The notes below the pieces were generated by a model. It did not search any database. It was given only the letters and a program-made list of their open reading frames with translations, and was not told the DNA's origin. Of a stretch of DNA of 64,000 bases, positions 35,354-47,607 are shown in pieces. Origin of the DNA: Pyricularia pennisetigena (lineage: Eukaryota > Ascomycota > Sordariomycetes > Magnaporthales > Pyriculariaceae); contig NC_043742.1 of the NCBI RefSeq assembly GCF_004337985.1, positions 124,001 through 188,000 on the forward strand. Reading direction: 5' to 3'. Numbering within the stretch: position 1 is the first letter of the stretch; every line of letters begins with the position of its first letter. A program made the position numbers and the translations under genes.

Positions 35354-35744
35354 CCGAAATTGAAAAAAACCCTCAAAATTGTAACAACCCCCGGATTCGA
35401 ACCCCCGATTTCCATAATATTGACCCACGGAATTAACTATTAAACCAGGTAGCTAATTTGGTTATTCGTTGGTAATAGTCCAAATTAGGTATATTATAAA
35501 GGGTATTTCGAATGCGTAAATCGCCCAAAATATGAGGTTTTTCAATTTTAATTCAATTTTGGGTATAAGGTCGGTATAAATTGCTTATTAATTAACCTGT
35601 TTAAGGTAGATTTAGGTAGTACGGCCGGTATTGGGCTAACAAAAATCCAATATTTGCAAATAAAGGAAATTTAATGGGTAATTAGCTAACGAATCAATTA
35701 AATAATACTCTAAAATTCAGTATGTAAAAACTAAGCTTTTAGGG
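35354..35744 (-). repeat. Probable 3' LTR region of the older copia remnant
   Basis: Lies directly beyond the C-terminal end of the copia-2 coding relic on the minus strand and carries a tRNA-like stretch (A-box-like TAGCTACCTGG and B-box GGTTCGAATCC on the minus strand at about 35390-35460). LTR borders are not resolved, because a TAGTCTCAG element split it at 35344. Confidence 0.4.
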
Positions 35745-38700
35745 GTTTAAACCCTATAAATTCTAAAAAGACGTTGTAAGTTGGAAGCGTTAGGGGTTTT
35801 GTTAAACCATTAACGGACATTTGTCTGGATTCCAGGTGTTTTAAAATTACTAATCCTTTTGTGAATAATTCCCGTACGTAGTAAAATTTTAATAACGTAT
35901 ATTTAATACGTTAATGGTGCGTAGGGTTATATACGTTAATTATAAAACTTATATTATTTCCAAATATTGCAATAGGGTTTTCTATAGGTAGTCCAGTTTT
36001 TAGAAATAAATTTTCAAACCACTGTGCTCTACGCAGGGCTTCCGCTAAAGCATTGGTTTCGGTTTTTGGAATCTTTAAAGCTATAATATTAACCTTTTTG
36101 CACTTTCACGTTATAAAGCCCCCAAATAAGGTATACAAATATCCCTAAATGGATTTTGAATTTTCCCTGGCCCCGGCAAAATTGCTATCGCTAAAGCCCA
36201 GTAATTGAAAGCCTTTAAAACCCCCTATAAAAAAATTGGGTAGTAATTCGGCTTTAAATACTTTATTTCCGTAATAAATAAATAAGGATTCAATACCCGC
36301 TAAATAGCGTAATAGGTTTTTAGCTGCCGTTAAATGGATTGTAATAGTTTTTGTTAAAAAAAGTAAAAACAATTAAACCGCAAAACCGATATCCGGGCGC
36401 GTTAATAATATTAAGTACATAAAAGAGCCGATAATACGGTATAATAATCTGATTTTTAACGCATTTACGGGCTTGCTCCCGCTATATTTTAGCACACCCG
36501 GTTGTAAGGGAACAAATATAGGATTGTAATTAGTTAACCCGAACGTTGCTAATATTTCCTCTATATATTAGCTTTAATGGAGCTGAAATAGGCGTTTAAA
36601 CCTATCCTTTATAGATTAAACGCCTAAAAAACAGGCTGCAGGGCCCCTGTTTTCCAACGCGTATACTTCATTAAAACGGGTTTTTAAACCCTGAATATAT
36701 TGCAATTTAGGACTTATGAGAAGGTAATCGTTTAGAAAAGTAACGATAAAATGTTTGGATTTAACGTTATACAAAACGACGGGATTAGAGATTAATGGTT
36801 TACAACCTTTTTTAAAAATAGGGTTTTGAGTTTGTTTTGCCATTTTTTTGGACCCTGTTTCAAACCGTATAACGCTTTTTCCAACTGTCTAACCAGCAAT
36901 TCTTTCGGATTATAACCCATTTTCACTAAAGTTTTAGCGGTAATAGGGTTACAAATTTTGGCCTATTCGTTAAAACCGTTTGGAATTTGCAATTATATAT
37001 TTCCGTCGGTAAAGTCATTATTTGAAAGCGCACCGATAAAATCGATTTGTTATATTACTCAATTTTGTGCATTAATTATAACTAAAAATATACGTTAGGT
37101 AAATGGTATATTAATGCTAGCAAAAGCTTCGAAATAATTTAGGCTTTCGACCTGTAAAAGACCCCTAACAATAGACCTAGCTTTATATTTTATAGGTTTA
37201 TTATTGTTATACTTTTTTAATTTAAATATCGCCGGGTAAAAACAAATTTACGGCCTGTAAGCATTTTAATTTTAGGGATAAAACGGAAGGTTTCTGTAAT
37301 AATGATTTGGTCGAATTTAAACGTTAAAACAGCTAATCATTTAGCGTTTTCAGGGCTATTTAAAACCTTTTGGTAATTATCTGGTTTACCGTCTTTAATG
37401 GGTTTTTCTTATTTTTGTTTTGGTTCGAAAATAATAATAATGCACAATTTATATTTATTAAATCTCGGTTTTCGAACTGCGAATTTAACTTCATATTCTA
37501 TATTTTAAATGCTAAAGGCACCGGAATCTACGTTATGTTAAGTATTGGATTAAATACCGCTACCCTTTTAAGCTTTAAGGGGCGAACAATAGGCTATACA
37601 AACCTGGCGGGCACTAAATTTTCAGGGTTTAAATACCCTGTAACGGGGAATAACTACCTTATAACAGGTGGTAAATACCCTGTATTTTCAGGGTCTTTCA
37701 GGGGGTAATTATCGGCTGGAACGCTGTTAATTTCGTTTTCAAATCCAGAATTAAAAATCCCCTTTAAATTTGTATTATCCCCTTTTAAAATTTGTAGCGT
37801 TTCCCCTGGAATAACCAAATTTTCAGCGGTTAAACCCTTTATAATTTTTACGGTAAAGGTTTTGTATACGGCCCGTCCAACGGGTGCGTAAACCAACGCT
37901 GTAAAATTTGATAAATAGGTTAAAGATTTCACCGTTTCGGTGCGGGGGGCCAGTTTATTAAACTTTTGGCGTTTTTCCAACGGTATAATAACCTGGTATA
38001 CAATACCAATAACCCGAAAATACCCTAAATTGGGTTTATACGGTAATCCAGGTTTGAATTCAGGATAAAATGCCTTGTAAAATGTTAAATCCCTATTAAT
38101 TACCGCTGTACGGTTAACTTAATTAACTACAATAAATAATAGATAATATTATAAATATATTGGTATACCCGCCGCTATGATGGTGAGCCGAAGCTTATTT
38201 AAAAGTAGCCCTAACGGACCGTTCCGTTAATCCGTTTTGGCCGTGGTTATGAGGATTTAAAATGCTAAAATTAATACCTTTGCTTATAAACCAATTTTGA
38301 AAATCTATATTACCTTCGTACTCCATATCGAAGTGAAAGTTTAGGGGGTAGCGCCCGTACGTAGCTTTTGAAGCCTTAAAAAAGCCTTTAATAACCACTA
38401 AAACCGTAGGTCCGGCTTTATTTTTAAATAGCATCGACCACCGAAAACGTGATTTTCGGTCCACTAATAACAAAAATACGGGTTTTTAATTGTAAGGATT
38501 GGGTTTAAAAGTCACTATATCACCCTTTATAAAATCGAAAATATTAAAGGGTGTAAGGAGTGCGATTTTATTTTTACACCTAACAAAAATAATTTTAACG
38601 CAAACAATACAGGTAATTACCTTAATTTTGTCGAAATTAGGTAAACCATCTGTAATTTTAGCGGTTTTTTTTAGCAAGAATAACTTTATTTGCCCCAAAC

Positions 38701-39573
38701 GCCTGTGCCATAATAGGGTTTTTTGGGCCTGAATTTCGTTACAATCACCTGTGATTCCGTCTTTTCTAGGGGTTAACCAGCCGTCAGTAGTTCGTTTTAG
38801 CCCTAAAAAAGGGTAATTTACAAAGCCCTGCTTTAAATCCGATACCAAGAAAGGTTTTAACAACGGATTTGTGATGTGGGAAACCCCTTTTTTTCGGAAA
38901 TAATCCCTTTTATATCAGGTTGTATAAAAAGGTCACCTAACGGTGTGCCGGGCCTACGGGGCCCAATTTTACGTGGATTTGCAGGGTTTTTACCGCTTAA
39001 TTTTTGCGTTACAGGTGAATTTACGGCTATTTCCATATTTTATTCGGGATTTAGCTTTTCCCTTATCGTATTTTTTTCCGGTTCCGAATCGGTGTAAATT
39101 TTATAATCCTCGTAATTTTCGGGGCTTATATTATTTAGTTTCATTTCCAACGGGGTTGCGTAACCTTTTGTAACCCCCTGTAAAGCCATAATAAAAGCGG
39201 TATTATATTTACCTATTATATAGGCGTAATTCGAAATAACGTTATTTAGAACAAGGATATTGCACCCTTTAACCTTTAAATAAAACGAATGTTTAACACT
39301 ATTTAAACGTCCCTACGCTTTGCGATCCTAATCGTACAGGGTATTTTTTAATAATACGCCCTTTATATTATATTGTATTAAACCATTAACAATATTTATG
39401 CCAAACGAGGGGATATATAAAACGTTATTTAACGTAACCTTTTTAAATTCGTCAGCTTTTTGGCCGTAACGGACCTGTTTTTTAACAGTTCCGGTGCTTA
39501 CAGGTTTAATAGGGCCACCTCTTGTACCGATTTCGATTGTAAAACCGGGGGTATAATCGGTAAAAAATTGCTT
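35745..39573 (-). pseudogene. Copia-2 gag-pol remnant
   Basis: Read from high to low coordinates: protease-distal segment with NVLYIPSFGINIVNG (about 39340-39470); pre-integrase zinc region with WHRRLGQI (38486-38863); integrase core fragment DRKSRFRWSML...NPHNHGQNGLTER (38195-38473); reverse-transcriptase fragment with FLNDYLLISP (36616-36843), aligned to the YVDDLL site; RNase H segment LLRYLAGIESL...GFSDSNFAG (36145-36372); and a C-terminal VNGLTKPL...FLEFIGF tail. Many stops and frameshifts. It is cut at 39573 by the 5' LTR of copia-1, before any protease DSG is reached. Confidence 0.8.
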
Positions 39574-39578
39574 ATTTG

Positions 39579-40236
39579 TGTGAACATGGCTAGCGCAGGG
39601 CTCATTATATTAGCTACCCTGCATTATCTTATAACGGCTAGCACGGGCAAATTTTATTAGTCGCCCTGCATCGAATAAATAAATAAATAACAAATAAAAC
39701 GTATACGCGTTCATACACACAAAGCTTTATATATCACGTCTTTGTTTATAATTTCAACAACAAAACAAATACGTCATATTTAATCTAGCTTAATGGTATA
39801 ATGCACGTACCATAATCTATATCATATATACGTTGAAGTGCGTGGGTTCGAATCCCGTTATGGTCGCAGATTTTCTGTGCATGCATAAGCACAATAGGCC
39901 GATAGGCTTAATGGGCCGTTAGGCTTAATAGGTCGGCAGGTCAGTCACATAAATAAGGCCAAATCATGTGACGTGACCCCGCATTCCGGACATCCGGATC
40001 GAAGATCTGCACCTACGGATTAGAACACGTAATTCACAACTTAGCCTTAGATTTATTACCTTCATACCTTCATCGATTTAACGATTCAACGAATCGATTG
40101 TGCAACAATAATATATCATTTCTATTACCCGCTAGCAGACGGTTATCTGCCATTTCAACGTTCCATCAGCCTTATACGTGATCCACTTTTCCCCGCGTTG
40201 AAAATTAAGCTTATTCTATCTCGTAACCTCCTCACA
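39579..40236 (+). repeat. Copia-1 5' LTR
   Basis: 658 bp, TGTGAACATGG...CCTCCTCACA. Internal features: GTAGCTACCCTGC-like inverted blocks near the start, the tRNA-like module at 39786-39868, and the palindromic CATCCGGATC/GATC cluster near 39988-40010. Confidence 0.95.
39786..39874 (+). promoter_or_regulatory. tRNA-like Pol III promoter module inside the LTR
   Basis: A-box TAGCTTAATGG (39786-39796), B-box GGTTCGAATCC (39845-39855), 59 bases start to start, and a TTTT terminator at 39871-39874. An anticodon-like stem ACGTA/TACGT (39805-39809 and 39829-39833) encloses a 19-base loop, and the B-box sits in a T-arm with three GC pairs. The acceptor stem does not pair (TTTAATC against TATGGTC), so this is tRNA-derived and not a working tRNA. 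The module is conserved in all LTR copies. Minus-orientation copies carry a perfect TAGCTTAGTGG A-box. Confidence 0.65.
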
Positions 40237-40250
40237 GGTTATAAGCCCGG
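40237..40250 (+). other. Copia-1 primer-binding site (half-tRNA type)
   Basis: GGTTATAAGCCCGG begins immediately after the LTR. It matches the complement of the anticodon loop and stem of initiator tRNA-Met (GGTTATGAGCCCAG-like), the internal site used by copia-type elements, apart from transitions. Confidence 0.6.
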
Positions 40251-40624
40251 ATTAGCTTATACCAACGAGATCGATACCGATACCAATACCATCAAATCCA
40301 TCGATTATTCTTCAGCCCTATCTCGGATCAACCCGAGCCTTATACCATTCGATAGCTCTATTCACGCTCTATTTAACGGTTCAATTGCCGAAACCGGAAT
40401 CGCACGCGCCGTCAAAAAAACCCGACCGTTATACTGCACCCTCTTATACCTACCTATATACCTCAACAAACACTCGCCTATATCTTCACCGCTATTCGTC
40501 TTATCGATACGAAACCTATACCATCCGAAGGCTCCTTTCAAGACCTATTTAACCGAACTACCTTTTCGACCCTAACCCCGACCGTTACCGAGATATAATA
40601 CAAATAAAAGACCCTTTATTCAAA

Positions 40625-43600
40625 ATGGCTACCTTCGACAAAATCCCAATGGTAACCCTTAAGGGCACCGAGAATTACGTCATTTGGGCTATTCGTGCTC
40701 AAACGGCCTTGGAAGTGAAGGGACTCGCATGTACCCTGGAGCAAAAAAAGGGAATTATTATTAACCTCGACGCTAATAATAATATGGAACCCACTGGTAT
40801 CCCCAGTGGTATCCAGAGTGGTATTATTATTAATAATAATAATAATTATAATACCTTTAAACCTTTGGATTATACAAAAAAAAATACGCTGGTTTTAACC
40901 TTTATAAAATCACTGTGCGATAATAAACCTCTTTTATATATAAAAAAATGCACTTCTGCGTACGAAACCTGGAATAAATTAAAAAATATATATAATCCTG
41001 AAGGCTATACTTCGGATTTCCTTTTACTAAAGTTGTTTTATTCGGCTATACCAAAATCGTTTAATAACATCGAGGTTTATTTAAATAAAATAAAAGAGTT
41101 ATATTCAGTTTTGAAATTTAAAGGTTTAATTACTCAAAATAAGGTTATTATAATATGGGTATTAAATATTTTAAATCAAAATTGGACCTCTTTTGCACAG
41201 AATATTATTTAAAAACTACGGTATAATTCAAATAAATATACGGTAGATTTACTTTTTGCCAATATTTTAAATAAATGTCGTGGTAAGGATAATATTAATA
41301 AACATCATACCGTATCGTTAAATAAACTTTTGACCTTCAATAAGGTTAATAATAAGGTAAATTTTTTACCCATCAATAATTATAATTATAATTATTATTA
41401 TAATAATAATTACCCTAATAACGGGAATAAAGCTAATTATTTGAATTTTGGACATTACTGTTTTACAACGTTTGTTCCAAATTTAAATTATTCTAACTTT
41501 AATCCACATATTGTATGGCACTCTACTATAAAATCCTCCAATGTTATTATAGACAGTGCAGCAACAATTCATACATATTGCAATATATAATGTTTAACAG
41601 ACGTTAAAAATATAAATACGACTGTTAAATGGGGTAATGCTTCCCATTTAAATATAAATAAAATGGGAACTATAGAAGTCAAGTTTAATAATAAAGGTAT
41701 AATAAAAACTATAAATAACGTGTACTATGTACCAGAATTTGGGTTCAATATACTCTCTGTTGCACAGCTACATAATTATATTATAACCTTTATAAATAAT
41801 AAAGTAATAGTGATACATAAAAAACATAAACATAAAATAACAGAAGGTTATAAAAATAATGGGCTATATATTCTACCTACCCAAATTGTGGAAAATAATT
41901 GTATATTACATGCGGAAAAAAAGTCGAATAATAACGATATTTCTTCCAATGCAATATATAAACTACACGTTAAATATGGGCATATAGGGTTAACACCCCT
42001 ATTGCAGTTAATAAAAATAAATAAAATGAAAATATCCAAAAACGATATATATAATTATAATAAATATACGTGTGAAATTTGCTTAACTGCAAAATCCAAT
42101 CGGAAAATAAACAGGACTTTTGCAAATATTATAAATTATAATATATTAGACAGAACCCATTCCGATTTAGGTGGACCCATAAATCCACCCACGTATAATT
42201 ATTATAAATATTACATAACGTTTTTGGATAAAAAGTCACGTTATTTACGTGTTGCATTGTTAAAAACAAAGGCTAATGCCCTAGAGGCACTTTATATATA
42301 TAAAAAACAAATGGATAATAATACCGTTAATATAAATGGTAAAAGAATAATAAAAAAGTTCTTTACCGATAATGGAGGCGAATATATAAGTAACCAATTT
42401 AAAATTGCGTTACAAAATAACGGTATTATACACCATTTTACGCCTGCATATACAAAAAAGCCAAATGTGTTAATAGAATGTATAAATTCAACCCTATTTA
42501 ATAAGGTCAGGGCTATGCTATTTAATAGCAAAGCACCTAACTATTTATGGGGTGAGGCTTTATTAGCCGCTATATACCTATATAATAACACCCCACATAC
42601 GGCTTTAAATATGCAAACGCCAGCCAATATATTTCACAATATAAGTGAAAATAATATAAATAATAATGCAATTTACGTAAATAACTATATACAACTTTGG
42701 GGATGTATTATTTACTATAACGATAACTATGATAAAAAGAAGCTTAAACCTCGAAATAAAATTGGTATTTTAGTAGGTTTTACACCTAATATAAAGATAT
42801 ATAAAATATGGGACCCATATAAAAGGAAATATCTCCTGGTTAGAAATATTACCTTTATAACGGATAAATTTTATCCATATATAAACGAAAATACCAATAT
42901 AGATAATAATAACATGAGCGAAGTCGAATTCTTTTAAACAGATTTCGAGGTAAATCCAGTAAATAATACAAATATAAATAAAAATAATAACGTTGATAAA
43001 CATAACATTAATAACGTTAATAACGCGAATAACGTTAATAATACTGATAAAAACAACGTTGTTACCAATAATAATAATCCCCAAGCAGCTAACAATTCGT
43101 CTATAAAAATCAATATAAAAAATAAACCCCCAATAAATTCTGCAGAATATAAAATATATAATGACGTTCTATTTACGATACGTGATATCAATAAATCGTT
43201 AAAATTTAATTTTAACGAAAATAATTACGTATTAATAACAAATTCGTTAATAGAACCAAATACGTATAAACAAGCCATGGAAAACCAAGATTGGGAAAAT
43301 TGGCTGCAGGTTTGCAAAAACGAAAATAGTAGCTTAACAGAATCCAATACCTTTACTATAACGGATTTACCTCCAAATAAAATAGCTATATCTGGGCGCT
43401 GGGTTCTTAAAAAAAAACCCTTAAACAATATAAATAATATTCGTTTTATTACGGATATTAATAAACGGTATCGTTATAAAGCCAGATGGGTAGTATAGGG
43501 ATTCCACCAAATTATGGGTGTTGATTACCTGGATACTTTTTCTACAACTTGTAGAACAAAAACCTGGCATATATTTATAATGCTAGCATTATATAAAGGG

Positions 43601-45024
43601 TGGTACGTTATTCAATATGACGTTAAGAACGCGTTTTTACACGCAGATATCGATACCGAAATATATATAAAGTTACCTACAAGGCTATATACAGATAAAA
43701 AATATATAAATAAAGTGGGTAAATTAAATAAAACCCTGTATGGTCTAAAATAAGCGCCTAAACTTTGGTATAAATACCTTACCAAAACGCTGATAAAGTT
43801 AGGTTTTACTGTTTTCCCATACGACGAAGGCGTATATATGAACCAAAATAATAATAGCCAATTTTTTGGCATTATTATGGTTTGCCACGTCGACGATATT
43901 TTGGCATTTAATGCTAATTTATCGTTATTGGATATTCTTTATAAAAAATTATCCAAATATATAAAAATAGAATGTATGGGACCTGTATCCAATTTTTTGG
44001 GTAACAGGATAACGATAAATAAGAACAATAAAGCCGCTTTTATTAGCCAGGAAGATTATACCAATAAAATATTGAATAAATTCAATATTATAAATAACGA
44101 AAAACCTTCTACCATTCCGGGGGTACCAGGTTTAAAATTCGATATAAATAAACATAAAGCTACAAAAGAGGAAATCAAAGATTTCCAACAAAAAGTAGGC
44201 TCATTACTATATTTAGACATAAAAGGCCGCCCAAATATAACATATTGCACGTGCCTAGCCGCCAGGTTTATGGCTAATCCTGGGGCTGAACATTTCAAGA
44301 TTCTTGAAAATGTTTTTAAATATCTGCTAAAAAATCCCACTTTTGGCCTACAATATAACGTTAATAATATATCCCAATATAACGTTAACAATAACGGATC
44401 CAATAAAAATAACGTTAACGAAAAGTTAATAAATAATATAAATAATATAAATAATATAAACCTGCAGGATAAAAGCCAAAATAACGATAATATATTATTT
44501 ATTAAGGGATATACAGACTCTGATTGGGCTAACGACCTAAATCAAAAACGTTCCACTACTGGATATATATTTAGCCTGTCCAACAGTTATAACATAAATA
44601 ACGATAACAATATAATAAGTTGGACTTCTCAACTTCAGAAAACGATAGCTTTATCGTCGACTGAAGCTGAGTATATGGCTTTACGGGACGCCGTTAAAGA
44701 AGCCATATATTTAAATAATATGCTAAATTATATAAATAATAATTTAAAATTGGGCTTTAACATTAAAACCCCTTTAATTTTAGTGGATAATACGTCTACC
44801 ATAAAGCTCGCGGAAACCCGGAATTTCATAAAAGATCTAAACATATCGATATAATATATCATTTTAGCCGCGAAGCTATAAATAATAATTTAGTTGAGTT
44901 GAAATATATACCAACTAAATTGAATATAGCTGATTTTTTAACCAAAACAGTACCCGGACCTTTGCATAAGGATCTATTATCCTATACAAATGTTAATAAC
45001 GGTGCAAAAAATAACGATAAATAA
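40625..45024 (+). pseudogene. Copia-1 gag-pol with five in-frame stops and one frameshift
   Basis: One continuous frame from ATG 40625 to about 44815, interrupted only by TAA at 41210, 41588, 42935 and 43751 and TAG at 43496, then a one-base slip near 44813-44818 to the frame ending TAA 45022-45024. Gag (MATFDKIPMVTL...) has the UBN2-type copia gag fold sequence; protease DSAAT; integrase H..H..C..C then SDLGG, TDNGGEY; reverse transcriptase QYDVKNAFLHADI and CHVDDILAF; RNase H YTDSDWAND and LSSTEAEYMAL; tail YIPTKLNIADFLTK. The stops at 43496 and 43751 replace the conserved Gln of (A/V)QGF and LKQAP, consistent with CAG/CAA to TAG/TAA. Rich in Asn and Ile codons AAT and ATA. Confidence 0.92.
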
Positions 45025-45090
45025 ATAAATAAAACGTATCGACTCGATAATTTGTTTATTATTTTATATAATAAATAAATTACGGGGGTA

Positions 45091-45750
45091 TGTGAACATG
45101 GCTAGCGCAGGGCTTATTATATTAGCTACCCTGCATTATCTTATAACGGTTAGCACGGGCTAATTTTATTAGTCACCCTGCATCCAGTAAATAAATAAAT
45201 AACAAATAAAACGTATACGCGTTTATACATACAAAGCTTTATATATCACGTCTTTGTTCATAGTCTTAACAACAAAACAAATACGTCATAAATAATCTAG
45301 CTTAATGGTATAATGCACGTACCATAATCTATATTATATATACGTTGTGGAAGTGCGTGGGTTCGAATCCCGTTGTGGTCGCAAATTTTCTGTGCATGCA
45401 TAAGCACAATAGGCCGTTAGGCTTAATGGGCCGTTAGGTTCAATAGGTCGGCAGGTCAGTCACATGAATAAGGCCAAATCATGTGACGTGACCCCGCATT
45501 CCGGACATCCGGATCGAAAATCTGCACCTACGGATTCGAACACGTAATTTACAACTTAGCCTTAAATTCATTCATCATAACCTTCATCGATTCAACGATT
45601 CAACGAATCGATTGTGCAACAACAATATATCATTTCTATTACCCGCTAGCAGACGGTTATCTGCCATTCCAACGTTCCATCAACCTTATACGTGATCCAC
45701 TTTTCCCCGCGTTGAAAATTAAGCTTATTCTATCTCGTAACCTCCTCACA
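45091..45750 (+). repeat. Copia-1 3' LTR
   Basis: 660 bp, TGTGAACATGG...CCTCCTCACA, nearly identical to the 5' LTR with differences that are mostly transitions. Carries the same tRNA-like module. Confidence 0.95.
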
Positions 45751-46134
45751 ATTCGTACGAGGGTAGGGTATTATGGTTTTATTTTAAGCGTATATAGGCG
45801 GTTAGGAAATGAAAAACCACAAATTTGGTGCATTATATAGTATTTGGCGTTTTCGTAATAAGTGTCCGGATATTGTGAAAAGGCTGGCGTTTATAACCAT
45901 TTTTGGCGGAAAAATACGGTGGCGTACCATTGGGAATGCGGATATCGTTTAAATTTTGACGTTAATATAAAAAAATACGACGTTAAATTTTGCATTCGGT
46001 TACGTTTTCCATATCCAAAATCCTATACCTTATCCAAACAATTGAAATTATTACTGTGGAAAAATAATATTGGCTTACGACCGATTCATTTGAAATTTAT
46101 TTATATCTTAATATATATATATATATGTATATAC

Positions 46135-46165
<31 letters not shown>

Positions 46166-47339
46166 AATATAGAAATTTATTATTGCTGTTCGCGGTAAAA
46201 ACTAAGTATAAATATAAATATTATTAATAACGTATTAGGGCAACGGCGAGAAATTATCGGGTTAACCGTTTAATAGTTTTACAAAATAAATATATTCCAA
46301 ACCCGGATAAATTATTTACAATACGACGTGGAATTCCATTATTTACAAAATATAAAACGAATACGCGTAACAAACAATCGCTTTTTTGAGGGGAACATCC
46401 GTGGATTAAAACCGCCAATATTAATATAACGCGTTAATTTTTTAACATTGGGGGGTTTGTGGTTTTTCAAAAGGTATTTGGTTCCAGATATACCACGTTC
46501 AAAATTTGTAACGATAAATAAAACGGGCGGTAGCCCCGAAAATGTAATAATAATAAAAATGTAATCTCATATAAAACTAACGTTTTGGACAGGATTTTCT
46601 GGGTGGACGTATCGAATATTTATTTAAACCAATTTATATCGTTTACGTTTTTGGCGCAATAATTTTTTATTTCCGAAAATTGGAAATTTGTAGGTTCGAA
46701 CCAGTTAAAAAAGCGTAAATATTATATTAATTGTTGCAATTCCCTGCGCAAAAAATCGGCCTCGATAAACGCAGGAAATATATTATTAAAACGGTATTCG
46801 ACCCCATTAGCGCGTAAACGTTTTCGGATTTGAAGGTTTCGTAATACTTTTTTAAAAAAAAAATTCGCGATAAAATAGGTCAGGTAATTGATTTCGTGAA
46901 AATTTGCCGCTATTACCCAAACGTGGATAAATTGCGTAAAATTGGTGCGTCGGTAACGGTTACGCCAAAATTTGGTAATATCGCGAACAAATTTGGTTTC
47001 GGGGTTTATTTCCGTTTCGGATTTAAATTTTTTCGGTAATTGCTTTTAATCGATTGAAAAAAGCCTAAATTCCTATTTATTGTCCAATATAAAATTGGGC
47101 GATAATAATTGCAATAACGATAAAAACGAAAATAATTGCGATATCGATGGAAATAATAAAATTAAATCGGACGTAAAGTATTGTGTTGCAAATTGCGCGG
47201 ATGGAAATACTTTTTCGGGTATATCCATTAAAATTATTGGAAGTATATTTTCCATTATTGGATTCGGGTTTTGTTTGGGCTAATAATATATCGAATAAAA
47301 GTTAATATATGTAAATATATGGTATAATAATAGAAATCT
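45751..47339. other. AT-rich unidentified relic with TA microsatellite
   Basis: About 1.6 kb downstream of copia-1. Open frames here (for example 45862-46227 +, which includes the (TA)n tract near 46110-46170) show no recognisable domain. Probably degraded transposon sequence. Confidence 0.45.
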
Positions 47340-47606
47340 TTTATATTTTTGTGTATCAGGGGGAATAGTGGTTGGCGATATCGCAGCATTAGGTATTTTA
47401 TTAGTGGTACCGCCATAAACGGCGAAATGCGACAAAATGTCCTTAAACCTCAACGAAAGCGTTTTTTGGATGGACTCACAGGTACATTGCAAAGCCGCAA
47501 TTAAGCCACGCTCAATTGTGGAGCTCTGGGCTTCAGGGATAAGCCCTGAGACTAGGATAAATTGGATGAATTGTGGAGTTCTTTGGTCTCAGTGCTTAGA
47601 CTAGAC
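47340..47606 (-). mobile_element. Short chimeric TAGTCTCAG-family copy
   Basis: Right-side interior (GCGATATCGCAGCATTAGG, then CGCCATAAACGGCG) runs directly into the left end, which terminates CCCTGAGACTA at about 47554. The 1.5-kb middle is missing. Followed by a degraded second copy end and the N at 47607. Confidence 0.7.
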
Positions 47607-47607
47607 N
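47607..47607. other. Assembly gap (single N)
   Basis: The only ambiguous base in the window. The 2,772 bases before it (44835-47606) and after it (47608-50379) are the same sequence, offset 2,773. Confidence 0.98.

Larger units (their letters stand above)
39579..45750 (+). mobile_element. Copia-1: nearly full-length Ty1/copia retrotransposon
   Basis: 5' LTR 39579-40236, primer-binding site from 40237, gag-pol 40625-45024, purine-rich tract ACGGGGGTA at about 45082-45090, 3' LTR 45091-45750. Flanking 5-mers ATTTG (39574-39578) and ATTCG (45751-45755) are a target duplication differing by one C/T transition. Domain order protease, integrase, reverse transcriptase, RNase H is that of Ty1/copia. 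It inserted into the copia-2 remnant and is the least decayed transposon here, but is disabled by RIP-type stops. Confidence 0.95.

Noticed and set aside
39786..39868. Calling a functional tRNA gene in the LTRs
   Set aside because: The acceptor stem does not pair and the anticodon loop is 19 bases without a clear anticodon, so only a tRNA-derived promoter is supported.
40198..40575. 125-codon frame between the LTR and gag of copia-1
   Set aside because: Begins inside the LTR and has no retroelement domain; more likely untranslated leader.
45862..46227. 121-codon frame (and its duplicate at 48635-49000)
   Set aside because: A third of it is a TA-microsatellite translation (Ile/Tyr repeats) and the rest has no recognisable domain.
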